From positions 558,001 to 622,000 of the forward strand of contig NZ_CP134146.1 of assembly GCF_031583575.1 (NCBI RefSeq): a stretch of 64,000 nt of DNA. The letters are read 5' to 3'. Each line of letters opens with the position of its first letter. Positions within the stretch are counted from its first letter, which is position 1. Of the stretch, positions 10,896 through 19,071 are shown in pieces. The translations under genes were made by a program, and so were the position numbers. The notes beneath the pieces are model-generated. The model had not been told where the DNA came from and searched no databases. It worked only from the letters and a program-made list of their open reading frames with translations. Origin of the DNA: Thalassotalea nanhaiensis. GTDB taxonomy: Bacteria > Pseudomonadota > Gammaproteobacteria > Enterobacterales > Alteromonadaceae.

Positions 10896-12089
10896 ATGGC
10901 AGAGCAGGAAAAAAACAATAACATTTCACTAAGTTTATTATTGCCGTTATTAGCGTCAATAGTTGCCATTACTCCCTTAGCTGTTGATTTATACCTTCCA
11001 GCAATGCCTGTTATAGCTCAATACTTTAATAGCTCGATTGCTGCGGTACAAAATTCCTTAAGTATATATTTAGCCGGCTATGCTTGTGGACTGGTCTTGT
11101 TCGGGCCTTTAGCCGACATTATTGGTAGACGAAAACTTGCCATCTTTGGGTTAAGTTTTTTCTCAATTATCTCTTTTGCTATTCCTTTGTCACAAACAAT
11201 TGATCAGTTTATTGGATTAAGATTTGCTCAAGCATTTTGCGGTAGTGCAGCTACTGTCGTAGTACCTGGAATTATCAGGCAATTCTATGGCAAAAATACA
11301 GCGAAAGGGATGTCATATGTCAGTATGATAATGATGTTTGCTCCAATGTTGGCGCCCACCATTGGTAGTGCCATTTTAGTGATTGCAAATTGGCAGTCGA
11401 TGTTTTATTTCTTGGGCATTTACTCGTTAATTATATTAATCGCTAGCTTTACAAAGTTACCCGAAATGACCAAAAATACTGATCCTGATATTGAAAAAGT
11501 CTCGTTTTTTGGTAATTACAAAATTGTACTGTCTAATAAAGCCGCTCGTAAATATATACTGAGCTCGATGCTGGTGTCTTTGGCATTTTTTGCTTATCTA
11601 ACGGCAATACCGTTTGTCTATTTGGAAGTATATAAAACCAGTGAATTTGTTTTTAGTTTCCTATTTGGTATTAATGTTGTTGCTCTGATGATGGCACAAT
11701 TAATAAATACTCGCTGTGTTGGTAAATATGGCTCGGAAAAAATGCTTTTGTCTGGCCTTTTGGTTGCCCTTTTTTCTGCTTTAACTTTAGTCGTTGTTAA
11801 TATTCTTGAATTGTCTTTATTCTGGACAGTTATTTCAATACTGCCTTTAATGGGCAGTATTTCATTAATCGCAGTAAATTCAGACTCATTAATATTACTG
11901 ACATTCGCGAATCAAACAGGGACCGCAACAGCGGTAATCGGTACCCTTAGGTTTGGCATCGGCGCTTTAGCAGGACCAATTTTAGCATTTTTCCATACAG
12001 AATCAGCACTGCCTTTTGCGGTTCTGATGTTAACTTCAATTATTCTCGTTGGTTTATGCCAATATTCACCGTTAAAACGAAAACTATAG
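10896..12089 (+). CDS. Bcr/CflA-family MFS drug exporter
   Basis: 397 aa with about 12 membrane segments. The DHA1 signature appears early (ITPLAVDLYLPAMPVIAQYF, residues 25-44), and the loop 2-3 motif GPLADIIGRRKLAIFG (about 71-86) is a clear MFS motif A. Family members export bicyclomycin, sulfonamides, or cysteine and dipeptides with proton exchange; the substrate here cannot be told. Divergent from the MOSC gene across 139 bp. Confidence 0.85.
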   Translation: MAEQEKNNNISLSLLLPLLASIVAITPLAVDLYLPAMPVIAQYFNSSIAAVQNSLSIYLAGYACGLVLFGPLADIIGRRKLAIFGLSFFSIISFAIPLSQTIDQFIGLRFAQAFCGSAATVVVPGIIRQFYGKNTAKGMSYVSMIMMFAPMLAPTIGSAILVIANWQSMFYFLGIYSLIILIASFTKLPEMTKNTDPDIEKVSFFGNYKIVLSNKAARKYILSSMLVSLAFFAYLTAIPFVYLEVYKTSEFVFSFLFGINVVALMMAQLINTRCVGKYGSEKMLLSGLLVALFSALTLVVVNILELSLFWTVISILPLMGSISLIAVNSDSLILLTFANQTGTATAVIGTLRFGIGALAGPILAFFHTESALPFAVLMLTSIILVGLCQYSPLKRKL

Positions 12090-12115
12090 TTATAAAGCTT
12101 ACTCTTCGATTTCAC

Positions 12116-12957
12116 CCCTAAACTGCTATTTATCTGCTTAGGGTGAAGAATTCCCTTTCTGGTTACATTTTGATAACAAAAAATAACAAAGTATTTTTTC
12201 TTAATTGTTCAAAAATAAACCGTTTTAAATTAACCACCTATTTACTTTTGATGTTCGTAAGTTGTTTTAAAGAGTTAACTATTGGTTAAAACCTGTTCAA
12301 TTTGGTTGACCGCAGTACAATTTATATCATACATTTCACACTTGAAAACAAGAACAAAAACGACTTTGCAAATATTGTTCTTAAGCATAAAGTTTGCTTT
12401 AGACCTTATTTTAAAGGGGTTTTGTAATTTGATAGAAAAGGTAGTTTTGATTTAAAATAAATTTTACAAACAATTAATTTGTTTTTAATCAAAGGTCTAC
12501 GATACCTTTCCTAGTTTGCAGAACTGTCATTTTCATTTTGCATGTTAACCTTAAAAATTAACATAATAATAATAAAAGACAATTAATTGCGTTAGGGTGT
12601 GTTGTAGGCTTCACGAAAGTGAAGTCTTGGTGATTTATTTAGATAAATTGGCGTTATTTTGCCAATAAAACATTAATTAATAATGGTTTTAACTTTAAAA
12701 CTGCATTTACAGTTTTTATTGTTAAGTATACCTATTGGTAGACCTGTTATTTACTGTTACTTAACTCATCAAACTTCAAGGTTTCATTTCTTTTTCTTTC
12801 CTAATTTTAAGTTCTTTTCTTTAAAAGTTTCAGATGACTGATCTTTTAATTTGTAACTAGCTCTAAAAATAACAATAGCTCTTCCTCTATCGAGCATGCC
12901 AATGGCAAAACCGGTAGGGACCCTAACTTAAATTTACTTCCTTAGGAGGAACGAGTA
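12116..12957 (+). promoter_or_regulatory. Long AT-rich leader of the subtilase gene
   Basis: 842 bp without a supported ORF, very rich in A/T. It contains a GAAA-tetraloop hairpin GGCTTCAC-GAAA-GTGAAGTC at 12607-12626 that is not followed by a T-run. Right before the start codon, TTCCT-TAGG-AGGAA at 12938-12951 folds over the Shine-Dalgarno AGGAGG (12944-12949). The preceding block GGCAAAACCGGTAGGGACC (from 12904) is GC-richer than its surroundings and may be part of a structured 5' leader. No known riboswitch could be matched in full. Confidence 0.4.
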
Positions 12958-14775
12958 GTGTTCAGTATAAATGCGTTAATAAAAACAATAAAAATCTCTA
13001 AAAAAATGATCATGGCCTCAGCCATAGTTTCGTTATTACCTTTGTCAGCTTTTGCGGCAAATGATTTTGCCCCTGGGAGAATATTAGTGTCGGCTAAGCC
13101 GGGGTTGTCAGATGCTCAGCTAGCTAAGATTCTAGAAAAACATAAGGGTAAATCAAAATCTAAAATTTCCAAAATAAATGTGCATATTGTTTCTGTTCCT
13201 GAAAAAGCGGAAAAAGGCATTGTTAATGCATTATCAAAAAACCCTAATATTGATTTTGTAGAGGTAGACGAGCTTGTTGCTTCTAGTGAAATTCATGCAA
13301 ATGATACAAAGTACTCTAATGCATGGCATCTATCGAAAATGAATCTTCCATCGGCTTGGGAGCAATCTAAAGGTGAGGGTATTGTTGTCGCAGTGTTAGA
13401 TTCTGGCCTATATTCAAATCATCCAGATCTGATTGGTAACGTTAAATCAGGCTTTAATGTTGTTAGTAGTAACTATGATACAAGTGATATTAATGGTCAT
13501 GGAACCATGGTTGCTGGTGTAATATCAGCAGTCAGTGACAACAACACTGGTGTTACTTCTATTGCATGGAATACTAAGGTGATGCCCGTGAGAATATCCA
13601 ATAATAGTAATGGAAGCGCTTATACCAGCGACGTTGCGAAAGGAATTACATGGGCTGCTGATAATGGTGCAGATATAATCAACATTAGCTATGGTAGTAT
13701 ATTTAAAAGTAGTGCTGTCGTAAATGCCGCAGAATATTCTTACAATAAAGGTGGATTAGTTGTTACAGCTGCAGGAAATGACGGCTCAGATTTAAATTGT
13801 GTAGATAATAAATACTTCATTGTTGTTTCTGCCACAGGTAGCAATGATACTAAAACAAGCTGGTCTGATTACGGGAACTGTGTTGATGTAGCAGCTCCAG
13901 GTGCTGGTTTGCCAACAACCACGAAATCTGGTGGTTATACTAACTTCTCGGGAACATCCGCAGCATCACCCGCTACAGCTGCAGTGTTAGCATTAATGAA
14001 ATCAAAATATCCAACTCTGACTAATTTTGAATTAGAAAGTCTACTAGAATCAACGGCGGATAAAACTGTAAGTGGTACAAATTATAGTAAGCTATATGGT
14101 CATGGTAGAGTTGATGCCGCTTCAGCACTAAGCAGTGATGTAGAAGTACCTGGATCTGATCAAATAGCGCCTTCTGTAGCTATTACATCTCCAGCTGAAG
14201 ATAGTACAAATTCAAATAACATGGTAGTTCAAGTAAACGCCCAAGATAATACTGCAGTTAGTAAAGTTGAGCTGTATGTATCAGGGACTAAAGTAGCGAC
14301 AGATACAACTCAACCTTATAGTTTTAGTTTAGATACAACAGAAATGAAAAATGGAGAAGTTTCTCTTGAAGCATATGCTTACGATGCAGCTAATAATATT
14401 GGTTCTACCGGAAATTATTGGGTACAAATCAATAATCAAATTATTGAACCTGAGCCTGAGCCGGAAGACACTATTTCTCCAACAGTAGTCATTAGCAACC
14501 CTGTTAATGGTCAAACTATTAGTGGAAATCAAGCAATCCAAGTTTCAGGAAAAGATAATGTTGGGGTGAAAAAAATTCAATTGTTTATAGATTCTCAACT
14601 TAAATCAGAAGTATTTTCATCTAGTATGAGCTACAGCTGGAATACTAAGAAAGCTGGAACTGGTAATCACAGTATTAAGGCAAGAGTTTATGATGCAGCA
14701 GGTAATTATAGTGAACAAAACATAGTTGTTTCAGTAGCTAGTAATTCAAAAGGTAACGGTAAAAAGCCTCATTAA
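12958..14775 (+). CDS. Secreted subtilisin-like serine protease (S8) with two Ig-like domains
   Basis: 605 aa, GTG start supported by AGGAGG eight bases upstream. Order: signal peptide ending near residue 33 (LLPLSAFAA); an inhibitor-I9-like propeptide (about 40-105); the S8 catalytic domain (about 125-390) with Asp in VVAVLDSGL, His in NGHGTMVAG and Ser in NFSGTSAASP; then two Ig-like repeats (about 400-490 and 500-595), both starting with xPSVAITSP or xPTVVISNP-type strands; lysine-rich end. The architecture fits an extracellular protease for proteinaceous particles. It has no sorting tag of its own. Transcribed alone; terminator downstream is shared with the convergent PEP-CTERM gene. Confidence 0.9.
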   Translation: MFSINALIKTIKISKKMIMASAIVSLLPLSAFAANDFAPGRILVSAKPGLSDAQLAKILEKHKGKSKSKISKINVHIVSVPEKAEKGIVNALSKNPNIDFVEVDELVASSEIHANDTKYSNAWHLSKMNLPSAWEQSKGEGIVVAVLDSGLYSNHPDLIGNVKSGFNVVSSNYDTSDINGHGTMVAGVISAVSDNNTGVTSIAWNTKVMPVRISNNSNGSAYTSDVAKGITWAADNGADIINISYGSIFKSSAVVNAAEYSYNKGGLVVTAAGNDGSDLNCVDNKYFIVVSATGSNDTKTSWSDYGNCVDVAAPGAGLPTTTKSGGYTNFSGTSAASPATAAVLALMKSKYPTLTNFELESLLESTADKTVSGTNYSKLYGHGRVDAASALSSDVEVPGSDQIAPSVAITSPAEDSTNSNNMVVQVNAQDNTAVSKVELYVSGTKVATDTTQPYSFSLDTTEMKNGEVSLEAYAYDAANNIGSTGNYWVQINNQIIEPEPEPEDTISPTVVISNPVNGQTISGNQAIQVSGKDNVGVKKIQLFIDSQLKSEVFSSSMSYSWNTKKAGTGNHSIKARVYDAAGNYSEQNIVVSVASNSKGNGKKPH

Positions 14776-14890
14776 GTAGGCATATTAAATGCATGTTGTC
14801 TAATTCAATAGTGCCTTCAGTGTTATTACAATTGAAATGCAAATGAATAAACCGTAAACGTGTATAATTTTTCAAGATAGATAAATTCAA

Positions 14891-14924
14891 AAAAAAGCTC
14901 TGTATAAATACAGAGCTTTTTTAT
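14891..14924. terminator. Bidirectional terminator between subtilase and PEP-CTERM genes
   Basis: AAGCTCTGTAT-AAAT-ACAGAGCTT stem with an A-tract before and a T-tract after, between two convergent genes. Confidence 0.85.
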
Positions 14925-14936
14925 TTTAGAAGTATA

Positions 14937-15638
14937 TTACTTCACTTTTCTTCTTCTAGAAATAAATAATCCAATCAAACCAGAGCCTAAAATTAATAAT
15001 GTCCCAGGTTCAGGAAGACCTCTTGGTGTCACAATACAAGTGTCGTGACCCGGATTTTCCGCACAAAAACATTCATCTCCAGGTACTTCAGCTGGACAAC
15101 CAGGGCCCCCATCAGTGATTTTTACACTGCCACCACCATCAGGCAAAGCTTGAAAATGTACCATGGCAGGTGTAAAAATATTTTCTAAAGAAAGGTTGGT
15201 TAATGTCCATGTTGCAGTTTCACCATCGGTCATTCTATCGCAACTTATATTACCACAGTTAGGGAAGTCAACATCCCAGTTAAAAGTTATGGAGGCGTTA
15301 GTAAAACCGGTTCCATCAAAAGTAATAGCGTCAACATTTGCAGACTCGTTGATAAGCGAGGTTGCATCTAAATCACCGCCAAAAAACAAACGACTTAAAA
15401 AGGTAAAGTCATTGCCTGGAAATAAATTACCGATAGTATTAGTCAGGGTAAAATCTAAATTATCACCATTCTCTACATACTCGAGTGTTGCTACTACAAC
15501 TCCAACAGCATCACCATTCGACAAGCCAATGTTACTACAACTACTATGACAAGTAGAAAATTCAATTAAAGCAGATTTTGCGTTTGATGAGAAAATGAGT
15601 AAAAACAGAATAAATATTTGTGGTAATAATTTTTTCAT
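14937..15638 (-). CDS. PEP-CTERM sorting-domain protein
   Basis: 234 aa from the ATG at 15638 (MKKLLPQIFILF), chosen because GGAGA stands eight bases upstream; an earlier in-frame start would add 22 residues before the signal peptide. Secretion signal at 1-23, a beta-rich body with few recognisable motifs, then the C-terminal tag LPEPGTLLILGSGLIGLFISRRR: PEP box, one membrane segment and basic end. Such proteins are processed by exosortase and linked to exopolysaccharide export. No exosortase gene is in the window. Body function unknown; convergent with the subtilase. Confidence 0.88.
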   Translation of the reverse strand: MKKLLPQIFILFLLIFSSNAKSALIEFSTCHSSCSNIGLSNGDAVGVVVATLEYVENGDNLDFTLTNTIGNLFPGNDFTFLSRLFFGGDLDATSLINESANVDAITFDGTGFTNASITFNWDVDFPNCGNISCDRMTDGETATWTLTNLSLENIFTPAMVHFQALPDGGGSVKITDGGPGCPAEVPGDECFCAENPGHDTCIVTPRGLPEPGTLLILGSGLIGLFISRRRKVK

Positions 15639-15827
15639 AATTAATTCTCCAAAATCAGAAAAAGCAAGCATAATTGAAGAATTAATAAGCATTAACTGTT
15701 CCATAAATTAAAAAACAATATAAATCAGTATGTTATGCCGCAAGTTAAGGTGTTTAGTTTTATCAGGGACCTTATTTGAAAAGGAGTGTATATTTTTGTG
15801 ACACAAAACCTACATAAATAAAGCTTT

Positions 15828-15845
15828 ATACGACAAGTGTCGTAT
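15828..15845. promoter_or_regulatory. Perfect palindrome upstream of the PEP-CTERM gene
   Basis: ATACGACA-AG-TGTCGTAT, an 18-bp palindrome 190 bp upstream of the PEP-CTERM start codon, in a 320-bp spacer with no ORF. A dimeric operator is likely, but the protein that binds it is unknown. It could equally control the divergent or unrelated neighbour. Confidence 0.4.
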
Positions 15846-15959
15846 TACAAATGTAAAATTTATGTTAGTAATTATATGGTTAGAATTAGATATTAAGTAT
15901 ATTGTAAAAATTTTAAATTTGTAAAAAAATCTGACACCAGAACGAGTGCTAGATCTAAG

Positions 15960-16124
15960 TTATTGATTGTTTTCGGCTTTATTGCTTTTTTCTAATTCGC
16001 TTTGCTGAATGCGCCACTTTTGCAATTCGGCATAGTAATGGTCCCAAACACAAGGGTTACACACACCGCTTTCACAACATTCATTGCTATTGGGAGGGGT
16101 TGGCTTTTCAAGAACATCGGTCAT
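15960..16124 (-). CDS. Small cysteine-rich oxidoreductase-like (PF09791) protein, copy 1
   Basis: 54 aa: MTDVLEKPTPPNSNECCESG then VCNPCVWDHYYAELQKWR. The CC...C..CVWDxYxxEL pattern is the Oxidored-like domain (PF09791, OXLD1 in animals), of unknown activity and possibly metal- or cofactor-binding through its four cysteines (residues 16, 17, 22 and 25). It starts four bases after the stop of a close paralogue (16129-16281), so the two are cotranscribed and probably arose by tandem duplication. Too short for most ORF callers. Confidence 0.8.
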   Translation of the reverse strand: MTDVLEKPTPPNSNECCESGVCNPCVWDHYYAELQKWRIQQSELEKSNKAENNQ

Positions 16125-16128
16125 GGCT

Positions 16129-16281
16129 TTAAGAATCTACCTGTTGTTTAATTTCAGCTTGTTGAACACGCCACTTTTGTAATTCAGCGTAGTAATTATC
16201 CCAAACACATGGGCAACACGCACCTCCGCCACAACAGTCATCATCGGCAGGTGGGTAGGGTTTTTCTAATAATTCGGTCAT
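16129..16281 (-). CDS. Small cysteine-rich oxidoreductase-like (PF09791) protein, copy 2
   Basis: 50 aa: MTELLEKPYPPADDDCCGGG then ACCPCVWDNYYAELQKWRVQ. It keeps the CC-C-CVWD pattern of PF09791 and adds a fifth cysteine (Cys23). About 60% identical by eye to the downstream copy, with the C-terminal YYAELQKWR block fully conserved. First gene of the pair. Function unknown; conservation of the Cys/Trp block suggests a redox or metal role. Confidence 0.8.
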   Translation of the reverse strand: MTELLEKPYPPADDDCCGGGACCPCVWDNYYAELQKWRVQQAEIKQQVDS

Positions 16282-16357
16282 GATGTTTCATTAATAATTT
16301 TAAATGTTTATTGTTCGTTATTTTACCTGAATGTTTAGGTCGGTACTAGAGCTTAGA

Positions 16358-16376
16358 TCCTGAAACAAGCTCAGGA
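16358..16376. repeat. Palindromic intergenic repeat, copy 1
   Basis: TCCTGA-aacaagc-TCAGGA. The flanks AGA before and AATGAG after match copies at 16459-16477 and 53865-53883 (inverted). A short REP-like family, see findings. Confidence 0.65.
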
Positions 16377-16414
16377 AATGAGTACAGAGATACACCGGAT
16401 ATTTAGGTAATAAA

Positions 16415-16441
16415 AAACCCTGCAGTTGAAGTGCAGGGTTT
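16415..16441 (-). terminator. Terminator of the accBC operon
   Basis: On the minus strand AAACCCTGCA-cttcaac-TGCAGGGTTT followed by TTTTATT, about 65 bp after the accC stop. Confidence 0.85.
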
Positions 16442-16458
16442 GATTAACTTAACAAAGA

Positions 16459-16477
16459 TCCTGAAATAAATTCAGGA
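16459..16477. repeat. Palindromic intergenic repeat, copy 2
   Basis: TCCTGAA-ataaa-TTCAGGA with flanks AAGA before and AGTGG after, the same element as copy 3 near efp. Confidence 0.65.
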
Positions 16478-16506
16478 AGTGGTTTAGGGATATTTGACCC
16501 TAAACT

Positions 16507-17853
16507 CTACTCAATCTCAGCTAGTTTTTTCTCTAGGTAGTGAATGTTTGCACCACCACGAGCAAAGCCGACATCATTCATGATATCTTCTTGTAACGCG
16601 ATATTAGTTTTAATACCGTCGATAACTAACTCATCCAAAGCGTTTTTCATGCGAGCAATTGCTACTTCACGAGTTTCACCATAAGTGATTAGTTTACCAA
16701 TCATAGAATCATAATGAGGCGGTACTGAGTAATCAGTATAAATGTGAGAGTCCCAACGAACGCCCATACCACCAGCAGGGTGGAAACGCGTTATTTTACC
16801 CGGAGAAGGGATAAATGTACGTGGATCTTCAGCATTAATACGACATTCAATTGCATGACCGTTAACTTTAATGTCTTCTTGCTTGATCGTTAATTTTTGA
16901 CCAGCAGCAACACGTAGTTGCTCTTTGATTAAATCAACGCCAGTGATCATTTCAGTAACTGGATGCTCAACTTGAATACGGGTGTTCATTTCAATGAAGT
17001 AGAACTCACCATTTTCAAATAAGAATTCGAATGTACCAGCGCCGCGGTAATTAATTTCATTACAAGCGTTACAACAACGAGCACCAATTTCAGCACGTAG
17101 TTCTTCAGAAATACCAGGTGCTGGCGCTTCTTCAACAACTTTTTGGTGACGACGTTGCATTGAACAGTCACGCTCTGCTAAATGAATTGCGCTACCTTGG
17201 CCGTCAGCAAGAATTTGAATTTCAACATGACGAGGGTTTTCTAGGAATTTTTCCATGTAAACCATATCGTTATTGAAGGTGTTTCTTGCTTCAGTTTTTG
17301 TTAACTGGATAGATTCTAGTAAGTCGTCTTCGCTGCGTACAACACGCATACCACGACCACCACCACCACCAGAGGCTTTGATGATTACTGGGTAACCAAT
17401 ACGGCGACCATGAGCAATATTTGCTGCATCATCGTCTGTAAGCGGGCCATCAGAACCTGGTACACAAGGTACACCGGCAGCTTTCATCGCAGCAATAGCA
17501 GAAACTTTATCACCCATTAAGCGGATGCTGTCTGCTAAAGGTCCAATAAATGCAAAGCCAGAATCTTCTACTTGTTCAGCAAAGTCTGCATTTTCAGCTA
17601 AAAAGCCGTAACCTGGATGAATAGCATCGGCGTCAGTTACTTCTGCTGCAGTAATTAAACGAGGGATGTTTAAGTAACTGTCTAAAGCAGAAGCTTTACC
17701 AATACAAATAGTTTCGTCTGCTAATAAAACGTGTTTAAGGTTTTTGTCAGCAGTAGAGTGAACAGCTACGGTTTTAACACCTAGCTCTTTACATGCACGT
17801 AATATACGTAATGCAATTTCGCCACGGTTGGCAATAACTACTTTCTTTAACAT
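16507..17853 (-). CDS. accC: Acetyl-CoA carboxylase, biotin carboxylase subunit
   Basis: 448 aa. It carboxylates biotin on AccB with ATP and bicarbonate, the first half of malonyl-CoA formation for fatty acid synthesis. The N-terminal biotin carboxylase start [20 protein letters not shown], the ATP-grasp glycine loop [12 protein letters not shown] (about 159-170) and the catalytic [14 protein letters not shown] (about 288-301) are intact. Usual length. It follows accB by 23 bp in the conserved aroQ-accB-accC operon. Confidence 0.96.
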   Translation of the reverse strand: MLKKVVIANRGEIALRILRACKELGVKTVAVHSTADKNLKHVLLADETICIGKASALDSYLNIPRLITAAEVTDADAIHPGYGFLAENADFAEQVEDSGFAFIGPLADSIRLMGDKVSAIAAMKAAGVPCVPGSDGPLTDDDAANIAHGRRIGYPVIIKASGGGGGRGMRVVRSEDDLLESIQLTKTEARNTFNNDMVYMEKFLENPRHVEIQILADGQGSAIHLAERDCSMQRRHQKVVEEAPAPGISEELRAEIGARCCNACNEINYRGAGTFEFLFENGEFYFIEMNTRIQVEHPVTEMITGVDLIKEQLRVAAGQKLTIKQEDIKVNGHAIECRINAEDPRTFIPSPGKITRFHPAGGMGVRWDSHIYTDYSVPPHYDSMIGKLITYGETREVAIARMKNALDELVIDGIKTNIALQEDIMNDVGFARGGANIHYLEKKLAEIE

Positions 17854-17876
17854 GGAATTAACCTTCCTTATCGGGC

Positions 17877-18335
17877 TTATTCAATTACGAATAGTGGTTG
17901 GTCAAATTCAATTGTGTCTTCATTTTCAGCAAGAATTTGTTTAACAACACCAGATTTGTCAGCTTCAATTTGGTTCATCATTTTCATAGCTTCAACAATA
18001 CATAATGTATCACCAGCATTTACGTGTTGACCAACTTCAGCAAACGCAGGCGCATCAGGAGAAGCAGCTGAGTAGAACGTACCAACCATAGGAGAGCGAA
18101 CAACATGACCTGATAAAACAGCGCCAGCCGGAGCTTCAGCAGCAGGTGCCGCCGCAGCTGGTGCCGCAACTGGAGCTGCTACAGGTGCAGGAGCTGCCAT
18201 TGCAACTGGAGCCGCAGCTACAACTGAACCGCCACGACTGATTCGAACTGATTCTTCACCTTCAGAGATCTCTAATTCATTGATCCCAGACTCTTCAACA
18301 AGTTCGATTAGTTTTTTAATTTTACGAATATCCAT
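17877..18335 (-). CDS. accB: Biotin carboxyl carrier protein of acetyl-CoA carboxylase
   Basis: 152 aa. Short N-terminal domain, an Ala/Pro-rich flexible linker (about residues 36-75), then the biotinyl domain with the biotinylated lysine in [12 protein letters not shown]. The carrier shuttles carboxybiotin between AccC and AccAD. Cotranscribed with accC; 29 bp after aroQ. Confidence 0.96.
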   Translation of the reverse strand: MDIRKIKKLIELVEESGINELEISEGEESVRISRGGSVVAAAPVAMAAPAPVAAPVAAPAAAAPAAEAPAGAVLSGHVVRSPMVGTFYSAASPDAPAFAEVGQHVNAGDTLCIVEAMKMMNQIEADKSGVVKQILAENEDTIEFDQPLFVIE

Positions 18336-18364
18336 TAGTACACCTTTTAAATGTTTTTTGTAAT

Positions 18365-18811
18365 TTATTTGTTTAGGGCTTGGCTTGCACTATCAAGGGC
18401 ATACTCATACCCCTTAGCACCCAAACCGCATATTACCCCTTCAGCTATATCTGAAAGGTAAGAATGTTGGCGAAACTCTTCACGTTTATGCACATTAGAC
18501 AAGTGTACTTCAATAAACGGGATATTTACTGTTAACAACGCATCACGTAGTGCCACGCTAGTATGAGTAAATGCCGCTGGATTGATGATTATAAAATCCA
18601 CTTTGTTATGTGCCTGATGAAGGGCATCAATTAATTCATGCTCTGCATTACTTTGCAGATGCTGTAAATTTATCTCTAAAGATTCAGCTTTAACTTCTAA
18701 CGCGGCAATAATGTCTACTAATGATTGTGAGCCATAAATCTCAGGTTCACGTTTACCTAACATATTTAAATTAGGGCCATTCAACACTAAAACATTAAAC
18801 TTTGTCGTCAT
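18365..18811 (-). CDS. aroQ: Type II 3-dehydroquinate dehydratase
   Basis: 148 aa, dodecameric type II dehydroquinase: 3-dehydroquinate to 3-dehydroshikimate in the shikimate pathway. Signature [19 protein letters not shown] at residues 9-27 with the catalytic Tyr26, and the second active-site block [17 protein letters not shown] (about 76-92) plus [14 protein letters not shown] with His. First gene of aroQ-accB-accC, the standard gammaproteobacterial order. Confidence 0.95.
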   Translation of the reverse strand: MTTKFNVLVLNGPNLNMLGKREPEIYGSQSLVDIIAALEVKAESLEINLQHLQSNAEHELIDALHQAHNKVDFIIINPAAFTHTSVALRDALLTVNIPFIEVHLSNVHKREEFRQHSYLSDIAEGVICGLGAKGYEYALDSASQALNK

Positions 18812-19012
18812 CTGTCGCTAAATCCATGGTAATTATTATTATTGAATATATTATCTGCTTAAAATGCATTCGTTGCTTATTTTTTATGCAGAAAATATGT
18901 GTTTTTCCAAATATCTGCACATTATAGTCATTTTCGCAGAAATTAGCAGCAAAATACTGGTCTAATCACTGAAGTTGTTTTTATTTAACATGTTATTTAC
19001 ATTAAAATGCAC

Positions 19013-19034
19013 AAAAGGGGCAAGCGCCCCTTTT
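19013..19034 (-). terminator. Terminator after dsbD
   Basis: AAAAGGGGC/GCCCCTTTT hairpin with a 4-nt loop, 38 bp after the dsbD stop on the minus strand. Confidence 0.75.
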
Positions 19035-19071
19035 ATGAATCATGTTAAGTAGTAGGGCAAAGCCCTTATAT

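Noticed and set aside
12890-12957. c-di-GMP (GEMM) riboswitch before the subtilase
   Set aside because: GGCAAAACC and GGGAC fragments look similar, but the conserved GCAAAGCC block, tetraloop receptor and spacing are missing.
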